The notes beneath the pieces were generated by a model. The model saw nothing but the letters and a program-made list of their open reading frames with translations. It was not told the origin of the DNA and did not search any database. A DNA stretch of 64,000 bases from an uncultured Clostridia bacterium (GTDB lineage: Bacteria; Bacillota; Clostridia; Christensenellales; Borkfalkiaceae). The position numbers and the translations under genes were made by a program. Positions 17,987-25,557 of this stretch are shown piece by piece. Every line of letters begins with the position of its first letter. Position 1 is the stretch's first letter. The stretch spans positions 1 to 64,000 of the forward strand of contig CALVPX010000004.1 in assembly GCA_944354265.1 (NCBI GenBank), in the 5' to 3' direction.

Positions 17987-18391
17987 ATGGCAGTTTATTT
18001 ATCGAGGGGAGAGGAGCAAACGCTCAGGTTTGCCCAGCAATATGCGCGCAGTTTAAAGCCGGGCGACGTCGTCCTTTTGGAGGGCGAAATGGGTGCGGGC
18101 AAGACGGTCTTTGCCAAGGGCGTCGCCTTGGGGCTCGGCATCGGGGACGACATAACTTCGCCTACGTATGCCTACATGAACGACTACTACGGCAAGCTGT
18201 ACCATTACGATTGCTACCGCCTGTCTTCGGGGGCGCAGGCAGAGGCGTTGGGTCTCACCGACTATTTTTATGCCGGCGGCATATGCCTCATTGAGTGGTC
18301 GCAGAACATTGCCGACGTCCTCCCTCAAAACTGCAAAAAGGTGACCATCAACAAATTATCTGAAAACGCAAGGGAGATAATCTATGCCTGA
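17987..18391 (+). CDS. tsaE: tRNA t6A biosynthesis ATPase TsaE
   Basis: 134-residue P-loop ATPase that works with TsaB and TsaD to form N6-threonylcarbamoyladenosine at position 37 of ANN-decoding tRNAs. Walker A is GEMGAGKT (about 33-40); the family pattern TSPTYAYMNDY and HYDCYRL follow, then GICLIEWSQ. It overlaps tsaB by 8 bases. Together with tsaB and rimI this is the standard Bacillota block. The start is firm because nothing upstream in frame shows homology, yet it lacks a Shine-Dalgarno and appears leaderless. Confidence 0.95.
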   Translation: MAVYLSRGEEQTLRFAQQYARSLKPGDVVLLEGEMGAGKTVFAKGVALGLGIGDDITSPTYAYMNDYYGKLYHYDCYRLSSGAQAEALGLTDYFYAGGICLIEWSQNIADVLPQNCKKVTINKLSENAREIIYA

Positions 18392-18998
18392 TTTTCTCGC
18401 CGTAGACACTTCGTCAAAATATCTTACAGTGCTCGCCGTAAAGGGGCAGAGGACAATTTTACACCACCTTGAAGAGTGCGCCATGCGCCACTCCGTCATG
18501 CTTATGGACGAAATCGACAGGGCTCTCGGTGAGGCAGGCCTGTCCCCCGATGAATGCGACTTTTTTGCCGCAGTCACGGGCCCGGGTTCCTTTACAGGCA
18601 TAAGAATAGGCCTTTCGACCATCAAGGGTTTTTGCCTCGCAATGCAAAAACCGGGACTTGGTGTAACTTCGTTTGACCTCATAGCATACAATGTAGCAGA
18701 AAATGCGCCCTTCGGTGTGGCTATCGACGCCATGCACGGCAACTACTATTTTGCCGCCTATAACGCCGACGGAGCGCAGTTTATATCCCCATGCTATCTT
18801 TCGGGCGGGCAGGTCGAAAGTTACGGCCTCTCGCTCTATGGATTCGAAGATTTACCTTTAAAGAACTATAAAAAACTCAATGCGGGCGACTGTCTGCAGA
18901 GAGCGGTATTAACTGCGCTCGCCAACGGCGGCAGCGGACTGCACGCGCTGTATGTTCGCAAAAGTCAGGCGGAGGAGGCGAGAGTTGACCATTCGTGA
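18384..18998 (+). CDS. tsaB: tRNA t6A biosynthesis protein TsaB
   Basis: 204-residue ASKHA-fold partner of TsaD in tRNA t6A synthesis. Conserved segments are LAVDTSSKYLTVL at the start, the pattern AVTGPGSFTGIRIGLSTIKG at about 66-85, and GVAIDAMHGNYYFA. It overlaps tsaE by 8 bases and its 3' end overlaps rimI, so all three are translationally coupled. The C-terminal part is short and divergent, which is common for TsaB. Confidence 0.95.
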   Translation: MPDFLAVDTSSKYLTVLAVKGQRTILHHLEECAMRHSVMLMDEIDRALGEAGLSPDECDFFAAVTGPGSFTGIRIGLSTIKGFCLAMQKPGLGVTSFDLIAYNVAENAPFGVAIDAMHGNYYFAAYNADGAQFISPCYLSGGQVESYGLSLYGFEDLPLKNYKKLNAGDCLQRAVLTALANGGSGLHALYVRKSQAEEARVDHS

Positions 18999-19419
18999 AT
19001 GGAAGTTTGAAGATATTTTAACGCTCTCTCAGCTTGAAGAACAGTGCTTTTCCAACGACAGGTGGAGTTACCGCACCTTTGCAAACTGCTACGAAAATCC
19101 TGCATTCTACGGCATAGTTGCCGTCGACGGCGACGAAATAATCGGCTATGCCGGCATAACTGTCGCTTCGGACAGCGCCGATATCGAAAATATTCTCGTC
19201 GCTGAGCGCTACCGCAGGAGCGGGGTGGGCTCCAAACTCGTCAAAGAACTCATAAAACATGCCCGCAAAAAGGGCGCAAGTCAAATCTTTCTCGAAGTGC
19301 GCGTGTCCAACGTTCCCGCCATGTGCATGTATTTAAAGTACGGCTTTGTGGGCAGCTATGCCCGCACGCGCTACTATTCGGACGGCGAGGACTGCCTCGT
19401 CATGAAGCTTACGCTTTGA
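18985..19419 (+). CDS. rimI: Ribosomal protein alanine N-acetyltransferase RimI
   Basis: 144-residue GNAT acetyltransferase predicted to modify the N-terminus of ribosomal protein S18 or other proteins. The acetyl-CoA loop is VAERYRRSGVGSKL, followed by ARKKGASQIFLEVRVSN and YLKYGFVGSY, typical of RimI. The TTG at 18985 is the preferred start: GGAGGAGG lies 6-13 nt upstream and the protein then begins TIREWKFED like the family. An in-frame ATG at 18952 would prepend a basic out-of-family segment. It overlaps the tsaB 3' end by 14 bases. Confidence 0.92.
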   Translation: MTIREWKFEDILTLSQLEEQCFSNDRWSYRTFANCYENPAFYGIVAVDGDEIIGYAGITVASDSADIENILVAERYRRSGVGSKLVKELIKHARKKGASQIFLEVRVSNVPAMCMYLKYGFVGSYARTRYYSDGEDCLVMKLTL

Positions 19420-19437
19420 TCAAGGGAGGGTAAAGGC

Positions 19438-20160
19438 ATAATTTTAAACGGCAGATATGTAAGCGCATACCGCAGGGGAGAGGGCAAACAGCTCCTCTTT
19501 CTACACGGCTACATGTCGGATAAAAACAGCTTTTACTATCAGTTAAATTATTTCTCGGAACACGGTTTTGAAGTTATCGCTCCCGATTTTCCTGGCTTCG
19601 GTCGGTCTGCGCCCATAGAGGAAGAGTGGTCCGTCGGCGACTATGCCCGTTGGCTGATACAGTTAATCGGGTGTTTGCATATTACTATGCCACACATAAT
19701 AGCCCATTCGTTCGGCGCAAGGGTGGCTTTTAAGGCGCTCTCTTACAATAATTTTGCCGATCGCCTCGTCATAACGGGCGGAGCAGGGCTCGTAAAGGAG
19801 CGCACGCCCGCATACAGGCGCAAAGTGAGGGCATACCGCGCCGTTAAAAAATTTGCCCCCCACTTTGCCGAAAGACACTTCGGAAGTGAGGAATATCGCA
19901 CTCTTCCGCCCGTAATGCGCGGCAGTTACAAAAAAATAGTCAACGAGGACCTCCGCTCATGCGCCGCCCTCGTAGCAAATAAAACCTTGCTCCTGTACGG
20001 AATGGACGATAAAGTCACTCCGCCGTCGGAGGAGGGGGAAATATTCAACGGGCTGATCGTGGACAGCCGCCTTATAACAATGCCCGGCGGTCACTTTTGC
20101 TTTTGCGAGCATCCCGAACAATTCAACAATCTTGTGCTCACATTCCTTACGGAGGATTAA
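19438..20160 (+). CDS. Alpha/beta hydrolase with a probable AUA (or AUU) start codon
   Basis: About 240-residue alpha/beta hydrolase, likely an esterase or lipase-like enzyme. The catalytic set is visible: nucleophile Ser in IAHSFGARVAF, Asp in LLYGMDDKVTP and His in PGGHFCFCEH; the oxyanion-hole HG lies in LLFLHGYMSDK. That HG motif lies at and before the first ATG of the frame (19513), so the ATG start would cut the fold. From the rimI stop at 19417-19419 to 19513 there is no ATG, GTG or TTG in frame. AGGGAGGG (19423-19430) sits 7 nt before ATA (19438) and 10 nt before ATT (19441). I therefore place the start at ATA 19438. Physiological substrate unknown; it lies between rimI and a Mur ligase. 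Confidence 0.8.
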   Translation: MILNGRYVSAYRRGEGKQLLFLHGYMSDKNSFYYQLNYFSEHGFEVIAPDFPGFGRSAPIEEEWSVGDYARWLIQLIGCLHITMPHIIAHSFGARVAFKALSYNNFADRLVITGGAGLVKERTPAYRRKVRAYRAVKKFAPHFAERHFGSEEYRTLPPVMRGSYKKIVNEDLRSCAALVANKTLLLYGMDDKVTPPSEEGEIFNGLIVDSRLITMPGGHFCFCEHPEQFNNLVLTFLTED

Positions 20161-21765
20161 ATGGGGATATTCATTTCAGTACCTAAAACAATAGAGTGCG
20201 TGGTCATTGCGGTGTTTTTCGCCACCGCAATGCTCCTTTCGTCTGCAAAACTTTTGGGTATTTTACAGTCGTGCACCTATTCAAATAAAAAGCTCATCAC
20301 ATGGGCAGGGAAGAAGAGCAACCTGACCCTCGGCAGACACCTTCTCCTTGCGCTGTGCTGCGCCCTCGCCTCGGCGGTCATCGCGCTTGCGTTCTCGTTT
20401 GCGGGTCAGTGGGCGGCGGTCATAAGCTTAATCGCATACGTCATCTTTTTTATTCTATTCATCGTCGCCGATACCAAGCTCTCCCTGCGCAGTCCGGCAA
20501 CGCTCACGCCGCGGTTCTTCCGCCTCAGCGCAACCCTGTGGCTTGTAAACGCAATACTCGCATATCTGTGCGTAACGCTTTTGAACTTTGCCGACTATCT
20601 GTGGGGCAACCCGCTCTTTGCCGACTTAAAATATGTCTGTCTGTCAATCCTTCCCCTTTTAATGCTCCCCATAGTCTGCCTTGCAAACCTCGTTATAAAA
20701 ATTTACGAAGTTCCCCGCAACGCCTTCTATGTGCGCGACGCAAAGAGGAAGCTCAAGGGGGCAAACCTCACGGTCGTGGGTATAACGGGCAGCTACGGCA
20801 AGACGAGTACCAAAATCATACTTTCACGCATGCTTGCCAAAAAGTATAAGGTACTGTCTACACCGCGCTCCCACAATACGCCCCTCGGCATATCCAAGAC
20901 TATAAACGACTGCGAAAATGTCGCGGATTACGACGTATTCATCGCAGAGATGGGCGCCCGCCATGTCGGCGACATTGCTCAGCTGTGTTCGCTCTGCCCA
21001 CCCGACTATTCAATCATCACAGGCATCTGTCCTCAGCACCTCGAAAGTTTCGGCACGCTCGAAAATATCGTAAAGGGCAAGGGCGAAATTCTCGAAAACA
21101 CCAAAAAAGAGGCGATCATCGCCGCAGACTGCTTTGATAATTTCGCTTCATACTCCTGCAAGAAGATAAAGTGCGACTGCGTCGGCGGCGTAAAGTCCGA
21201 CTGCAACGGCACAACTTTCACTCTGTCGCTCGGCGGCAATTCGCGGGAGGTGCACACAAAACTCTTAGGCGTCCACGCCGCATACAACATCGCCCTCTGC
21301 GCTCAGTGCGCATATCAGATGGGGGTAGCCTTTGACGATATCTGCACTTCAATCGAACAGCTCGACTATATCGAGCACCGCCTTCAGCTCATAAAGAGCA
21401 ACGGCGTCAACATTCTCGACGACGGCTACAACGCCAATGTCAAGGGTGCGCAGGCCGCTCTCGAGGTGTTAAAGACCTTCGGGGGACACAAAGTTGTGGT
21501 GACCCCCGGGCTCGTCGAACTCGGCGTGCTCGACCGTCAGGAAAACGCCGCTCTCGGCGCACAGCTCGTCGGCTTCGACCATATCATTCTCGTCGGCGAT
21601 ACGCTCGTCGGCTACGTCAAAGAGGGCTATCTCGAAGCGGGCGGCGACGAGGACAAAATCATCACCGTTCCAACCCTATTTGATGCCGAGGAACATATAA
21701 AAGGTGTAATCGGCAAGGGCGACGCCGTACTATTTTTAAACGATCTTCCCGATATATACAAATAA
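20161..21765 (+). CDS. murF: MurF-like Mur ligase with N-terminal membrane domain
   Basis: 534-residue protein of the Mur ligase family, probably adding D-Ala-D-Ala to UDP-MurNAc-tripeptide. About residues 11-180 form five hydrophobic segments (roughly 11-35, 60-82, 84-103, 123-142, 158-180) in place of the soluble N-terminal UDP-binding domain of classical MurF. The central ATPase has VGITGSYGKTSTK at about 206-218 and HNTPLGISKTIND, MGARHVGDI and AYNIALCAQ; the C-terminal domain has ILDDGYNAN. GGAGG precedes an ATG that directly follows the hydrolase stop. The next gene on this strand is ddl, which makes the D-Ala-D-Ala dipeptide, supporting the role. The membrane form may act near the inner leaflet. 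Confidence 0.85.
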   Translation: MGIFISVPKTIECVVIAVFFATAMLLSSAKLLGILQSCTYSNKKLITWAGKKSNLTLGRHLLLALCCALASAVIALAFSFAGQWAAVISLIAYVIFFILFIVADTKLSLRSPATLTPRFFRLSATLWLVNAILAYLCVTLLNFADYLWGNPLFADLKYVCLSILPLLMLPIVCLANLVIKIYEVPRNAFYVRDAKRKLKGANLTVVGITGSYGKTSTKIILSRMLAKKYKVLSTPRSHNTPLGISKTINDCENVADYDVFIAEMGARHVGDIAQLCSLCPPDYSIITGICPQHLESFGTLENIVKGKGEILENTKKEAIIAADCFDNFASYSCKKIKCDCVGGVKSDCNGTTFTLSLGGNSREVHTKLLGVHAAYNIALCAQCAYQMGVAFDDICTSIEQLDYIEHRLQLIKSNGVNILDDGYNANVKGAQAALEVLKTFGGHKVVVTPGLVELGVLDRQENAALGAQLVGFDHIILVGDTLVGYVKEGYLEAGGDEDKIITVPTLFDAEEHIKGVIGKGDAVLFLNDLPDIYK

Positions 21766-21840
21766 ATTCGCTCAAGTCGTGCGGCAGCGCGACTTGCAGC
21801 GAGATGCTGCGGTCGGCGAAGCTAAACGGCGGAAGTCGCC

Positions 21841-21956
21841 ACCCATTGTCATACTGAGCGGAGCCGAAGGCGTAGTCGAATGTATCTCGCGCAGTTTCTG
21901 CGCGGACAATGGGTGGCTCCGAGATTTCTCGGCTACGCTCGAAATGACAAAAGGTT
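21841..21956 (+). repeat. Dispersed hairpin element, copy A, with trailing half-unit
   Basis: A 73-bp unit (21841-21913) is bounded by perfect 10-bp inverted arms ACCCATTGTC and GACAATGGGT. The core reads ATACTGAGC ... AGTCGAA ... ATCTCGCGC with an inner GCGCAG/CTGCGC hairpin. It is followed by a related stretch (GAGATTTCTCGGCTACGCTC, GAAATGAC) to 21956. Sister copies lie at 24811-24883, 29487-29570 and 31478-31547. The 21766-21840 stretch just before is noncoding. No gene is seen in the 273-base gap. Confidence 0.75.
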
Positions 21957-22038
21957 AGTCTTTGTCCGTAGTCATACACTCGCAAGAAATTCATAAGAAA
22001 CACCAATGTAAATTACAAATTTGCGGAGGTGTTTTTTT

Positions 22039-23121
22039 ATGTGCAAAAATATAGCCGTCTTTTTCGGCGGCGTCTCAAGCGAAAACGAAATCTCAATCAT
22101 AACGGGCACAATGGTCTGCAACGTGCTCAAAAAGGGCGGGCAGAGCGTGCTGCCCGTCTATGTCACGCAGGACGGTCAGTTCCTGTGCGGCGACAACCTT
22201 GCCGATATCAAAAATTTCTCGGGCGGCAATATCCCCGCGGCGGGCAGCATAGTCTTTGCCAAGGGCGGTTTCTACATGCTATCCAAGCGGTCAAAGCTCA
22301 AAAAATTTTTGCCCGTCTATTGCGCCGTCAACTGTTGCCACGGCGGTTGGGGGGAGGGCGGGGGAATAAGCGGCCTGTGTAACAGCATCTCCATTCCCGT
22401 CGCCTCGGCGGGTATATTCGAAAGCGCCCTCTGCATAGATAAATACCTCACAAAAATCGCCCTTAAGGGTCTTAACGTCCCCACTGTGGAGTATAAACTC
22501 ATATGCGATATAAGCGATGCGGACGGAATAAAAGATTTTCCCGTCATGGTTAAGCCCGTGCACCTCGGCTCTAGCATAGGTATAGTCAAGGCGAACGACA
22601 GCGCCGAACTTTCGGCCGCCCTGTCGGCGGCGCTCACGCTCGACAGCTGTGCCATCGTTGAGCGGTACATAGCCGACCGCAGGGAGGTCAACTGCGCCGC
22701 ATATTTTGCCGACGGCGCAGTCGTCACTTCACCCTGCGAGGAGGTGTTCGGCGGCGATATCCTGAGCTACGACGACAAGTATTCAGGTTCGGGCAAGAGG
22801 GTCTTTCCCGCCGAACTTTCCCAAGAACTCTCTTCACGCATACGCGGCACAACGCAGTACATTTACACCGCCTTGGGCATGCGCGGCATCGTCCGCTTCG
22901 ACTTCATTTTGGAGGGCGAAAATGTCTACGTCAGCGAAATCAACACCGTCCCCGGCTCGCTTTCGCAATATCTCATCTCGGGCAACTACAGTGAGTTTTG
23001 TGCACTGTTGCTGTCATTAATAGCTCAGGCGCGCAAAGATTGCGCGGTCAACAGTTCAAAAATGCTCATAAATACGGGCATCATCAACAATTTCATTTCA
23101 AACGCTTGCAAGATAAAGTAA
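22039..23121 (+). CDS. ddl: D-alanine--D-alanine ligase
   Basis: 360-residue ATP-grasp ligase joining two D-alanines for peptidoglycan. The N-terminus IAVFFGGVSSENEISI is the family signature, followed by the ATP-grasp region PVMVKPVHLGSSIGI and the C-terminal metal-binding segment RFDFILEGENVYVSEINTVPGS. The ATG at 22039 follows GCGGAGGTG with good spacing; an in-frame TTG at 22021 overlaps that site and is rejected. The VSSENEIS variant and the gene size are within the Bacillota range. It follows the MurF-like gene after a gap that contains a hairpin repeat, so it may be a separate transcript. Confidence 0.95.
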   Translation: MCKNIAVFFGGVSSENEISIITGTMVCNVLKKGGQSVLPVYVTQDGQFLCGDNLADIKNFSGGNIPAAGSIVFAKGGFYMLSKRSKLKKFLPVYCAVNCCHGGWGEGGGISGLCNSISIPVASAGIFESALCIDKYLTKIALKGLNVPTVEYKLICDISDADGIKDFPVMVKPVHLGSSIGIVKANDSAELSAALSAALTLDSCAIVERYIADRREVNCAAYFADGAVVTSPCEEVFGGDILSYDDKYSGSGKRVFPAELSQELSSRIRGTTQYIYTALGMRGIVRFDFILEGENVYVSEINTVPGSLSQYLISGNYSEFCALLLSLIAQARKDCAVNSSKMLINTGIINNFISNACKIK

Positions 23122-23164
23122 AAATATAGTAAAATAATTACATACGAAAATTTAGGAGATGCAC

Positions 23165-24370
23165 ATGGAAAAAATACGCATGACCACACCCATAGTTGAG
23201 ATGGACGGTGACGAGATGACCCGCGTCCTTTGGCAGTGGATAAAAGAGCTGTTGATAGAGCCCTATGTAGATTTAAAGACTGAATATTACGACCTCGGCC
23301 TCCCCGAGCGCGATAAAACTGACGACTCCGTCACCGTCGCCTCAGCGGAGGCAACAAAAAAGTATGGCGTCGCCGTCAAGTGCGCAACAATAACGCCCAA
23401 CGCGCAGAGGGTGGAGGAGTACCATTTAAAAAAGATGTGGAAGTCGCCAAACGGCACCATCCGCCGCATCTTGGACGGCACGGTATTCCGCGCGCCCATT
23501 CTCGTCAAGGGCATAACCCCCTACGTTCCCGGTTGGACTAAGCCTATCGTCCTCGCCCGTCACGCCTACGGCGACATCTATAACTCCGTAGAGGCAAAGG
23601 TGGAGGGCGGCGGCACCGCCTACCTTGTGGTGTGCGACAGGGAGGGCAAAGAGGTCTCCCGTCAGACCATTCACGCCTTTGAGGGCGACGGCATAGTTCA
23701 GGGCGTGCACAATTTAGATGAATCCATCTCCTCCTTTGCGCGCAGCTGTTTCAACTACGCCTTAGAAAATAAAATCCCCGTGTGGTTCGGCGCCAAGGAC
23801 ACCATTTCCAAGACCTACGACCACCGCTTCAAGGACATCTTCAACGACATCTACGAAAGGGAATACGCCGCCAAGTTTGAAAAGGCGGGCATCTACTTCC
23901 TGTATACCCTCATCGACGACGTTGTCGCCCGCGTCATGCGCAGCGAAGGCGGCATGCTTTGGGCGTGCAAGAATTACGACGGCGACGTCATGAGCGACAT
24001 GGTCGCCACCGCATACGGCTCTCTCGGCATGATGAGCTCGGTTTTGGTCTCGCCCGACGGCAAGTACGAGTATGAAGCTGCCCACGGCACCGTCACCCGC
24101 CATTACTACAGGCATTTAAAGGGGGAGGAGACCTCCACAAATTCCGTCGCCACAATATGGGCATGGACGGGCGCGCTTGCAAAGCGCGGCGAGCTCGACG
24201 GCAATCAGCCCTTGGTTGACTTCGCCAAGAAGCTTGAAAGGGCTACAATCGATACGATCGAATCGGGCTACATGACGGGCGACCTCATTCCCATGTTCCG
24301 CCGCGAGGGAATTCAGCCCCACAAGCTCAACTCCCGTCAGTTCCTCGAAAAAATCGCCGAAAAACTGTAA
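23165..24370 (+). CDS. icd: NADP-dependent isocitrate dehydrogenase (eukaryote-like type)
   Basis: 401-residue oxidative decarboxylase converting isocitrate to 2-oxoglutarate with NADP. It belongs to the homodimeric subgroup related to eukaryotic [37 protein letters not shown], the substrate-binding region [15 protein letters not shown], the metal-binding DDVVA ... [21 protein letters not shown] and the NADP loop [14 protein letters not shown]. The ATG at 23165 lies 6 nt after TAGGAG; an in-frame ATG at 23159 overlaps the site. Citrate synthase and aconitase are not adjacent. It provides 2-oxoglutarate and NADPH for biosynthesis in an anaerobe. Confidence 0.96.
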   Translation: MEKIRMTTPIVEMDGDEMTRVLWQWIKELLIEPYVDLKTEYYDLGLPERDKTDDSVTVASAEATKKYGVAVKCATITPNAQRVEEYHLKKMWKSPNGTIRRILDGTVFRAPILVKGITPYVPGWTKPIVLARHAYGDIYNSVEAKVEGGGTAYLVVCDREGKEVSRQTIHAFEGDGIVQGVHNLDESISSFARSCFNYALENKIPVWFGAKDTISKTYDHRFKDIFNDIYEREYAAKFEKAGIYFLYTLIDDVVARVMRSEGGMLWACKNYDGDVMSDMVATAYGSLGMMSSVLVSPDGKYEYEAAHGTVTRHYYRHLKGEETSTNSVATIWAWTGALAKRGELDGNQPLVDFAKKLERATIDTIESGYMTGDLIPMFRREGIQPHKLNSRQFLEKIAEKL

Positions 24371-24373
24371 AAT

Positions 24374-24763
24374 ATGGATAAGGTAAAAGAGCAAAGCTTT
24401 GTAAAAAGTTTTATTGCTAAGGAAAAGCGGGAAAGGATATTGTTTGAATTATGCTCTCCCAAAAAGCGTGAGCAGGCCATTCAAAAAATATCGGGGTCGT
24501 TAAACGACAAAAATGTCGCTTTTTCAGGCGCAACAAACGGCGAACAGCTTTATTCTTTCTTAAGTCGGCTTGCCGGCAAAATGTGTCAGTGTTATGTCAT
24601 CTCTGACGGCTCTGACGACGGCAAAACTCTGTCGTTTGACGAGGCTTTCTCACACCTCTGCGATTGGGGCGGCGTCTATGTTCTGCTCTGCGGTTCATCT
24701 GTTGCCGTTGTAAAGGAGGAGTATGTCTCGGGGCCGTTTTATGCAACTGTACTAAAGATATAA
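24374..24763 (+). CDS. Hypothetical protein, 129 residues
   Basis: Short protein starting 3 bases after the icd stop, with no clear Shine-Dalgarno. The N-terminal third is strongly charged (KEKRERILFELCSPKKREQ), and the rest alternates beta-like hydrophobic strands (WGGVYVLLCGSSVAVVKEE). No signal peptide, membrane segment or recognised motif was found. The close spacing to icd and a good terminator straight after its stop argue that it is a real last gene of the icd transcript. I do not recognise the family. Confidence 0.65.
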   Translation: MDKVKEQSFVKSFIAKEKRERILFELCSPKKREQAIQKISGSLNDKNVAFSGATNGEQLYSFLSRLAGKMCQCYVISDGSDDGKTLSFDEAFSHLCDWGGVYVLLCGSSVAVVKEEYVSGPFYATVLKI

Positions 24764-24791
24764 AAAGGAGCGCAAACAGCGCTCCTTTTTT
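24762..24791 (+). terminator. Rho-independent terminator after icd operon
   Basis: AAAAAGGAGCGC with GCGCTCCTTTTT, loop AAACA: a perfect hairpin with a T tract, overlapping the end of the hypothetical gene. Confidence 0.9.
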
Positions 24792-24810
24792 GTGCTTGAT
24801 TAAGCTCTGC

Positions 24811-24883
24811 CCGCTTTGTCATCTTGAGCAGCCCGCTTTGCGGGAGTCGTCGAAAGATCTCGCGCATCGCGCGGACAAAGCGG
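24811..24883 (+). repeat. Dispersed hairpin element, copy B
   Basis: 73-bp unit bounded by perfect 10-bp arms CCGCTTTGTC and GACAAAGCGG. The core reads ATCTTGAGCA ... AGTCGTCGAA ... ATCTCGCGC, the same layout and length as copy A at 21841-21913 but with different arms. Confidence 0.75.
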
Positions 24884-24959
24884 TTTACGCATTATTACCC
24901 TATAACTCGCACAAAAAGGCTGTCACACAATTTTTTCGCCGCTTTCCGATATTTTTTTA

Positions 24960-24988
24960 TTGATATTTGATTATTTATATGATATAAT
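24960..24988 (+). promoter_or_regulatory. Promoter of the hydCBA operon
   Basis: TTGATA (24960-24965), 17 bp, TATAAT (24983-24988). Transcription would start about 65 nt before hydC. A second TTGACA at 25000 has no good -10. Confidence 0.75.
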
Positions 24989-25059
24989 ATTTAATGTTGT
25001 TGACAAAAAAATTACTAATTAAGTCAAAGTAAACGCATTGCATATGATAGGAGGTTGTT

Positions 25060-25557
25060 ATGAATACATGTGAAGGCGCTTTGGGTTCGCCTGAACAGGA
25101 GGCAAAGCTCAGGGCCGTTATAGAGGAAAGCCGTTCAACGCCCGGTTGCCTCATGCACATTCTTCAGGAAGCGCAGGCAATTTACGGCTATCTGCCGCTG
25201 TCCGTCCAAAAGACCGTTGCCGAAGGGCTCAACATTTCCCTCTCGGAAGTCTACGGCGTCGCCACTTTTTACTCACAGTTTTCCCTCAAGCCCAAGGGCA
25301 AGTACAAAATTTCCGTCTGCCTCGGCACGGCTTGCTATGTAAAGGGCTCGGATAAAATTTTGCAGGAAGTCGAAAAGGAACTCGGCATAAAGGTGGGCGA
25401 GTGCACGCAGGACGGCCTTTTCTCAATCGACAGCTGCCGTTGCGTCGGCGCCTGCGGACTTGCTCCCGTCATGATGATAAACGAGGACGTCCACGGAAGA
25501 TTGACGCCCGATATGGTAAAGGGCATACTCGACGGCTACAGGAGGGAGGATGTATGA
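25060..25557 (+). CDS. hydC: Electron-bifurcating [FeFe] hydrogenase, thioredoxin-like [2Fe-2S] subunit
   Basis: 165-residue NuoE-like subunit of the trimeric hydrogenase that oxidises NADH and reduced ferredoxin together to make H2. It has the helical N-terminal region and the thioredoxin-like [2Fe-2S] domain with ligands in CLGTACYVKG and CRCVGACGLAP. TAGGAGG precedes the ATG. It overlaps hydB by 4 bases (ATGA). The gene order hydC-hydB-hydA is standard for the bifurcating group A3 enzymes. Confidence 0.95.
   Translation: MNTCEGALGSPEQEAKLRAVIEESRSTPGCLMHILQEAQAIYGYLPLSVQKTVAEGLNISLSEVYGVATFYSQFSLKPKGKYKISVCLGTACYVKGSDKILQEVEKELGIKVGECTQDGLFSIDSCRCVGACGLAPVMMINEDVHGRLTPDMVKGILDGYRREDV

Noticed and set aside
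19513..20160. ATG 19513 as start of the alpha/beta hydrolase.
   Set aside because: It would remove the HG oxyanion-hole strand that is plainly encoded upstream, and it has no Shine-Dalgarno.
24995..25060. Rex-type operator upstream of hydC.
   Set aside because: No TTGTGAN or TTGTTAA-type dyad was found; the second TTGACA at 25000 lacks a -10 box.
25401..25553. N-terminal extension of hydB into hydC.
   Set aside because: The region is hydC in another frame; the ATG at 25554 has a strong ribosome-binding site and matches family length.
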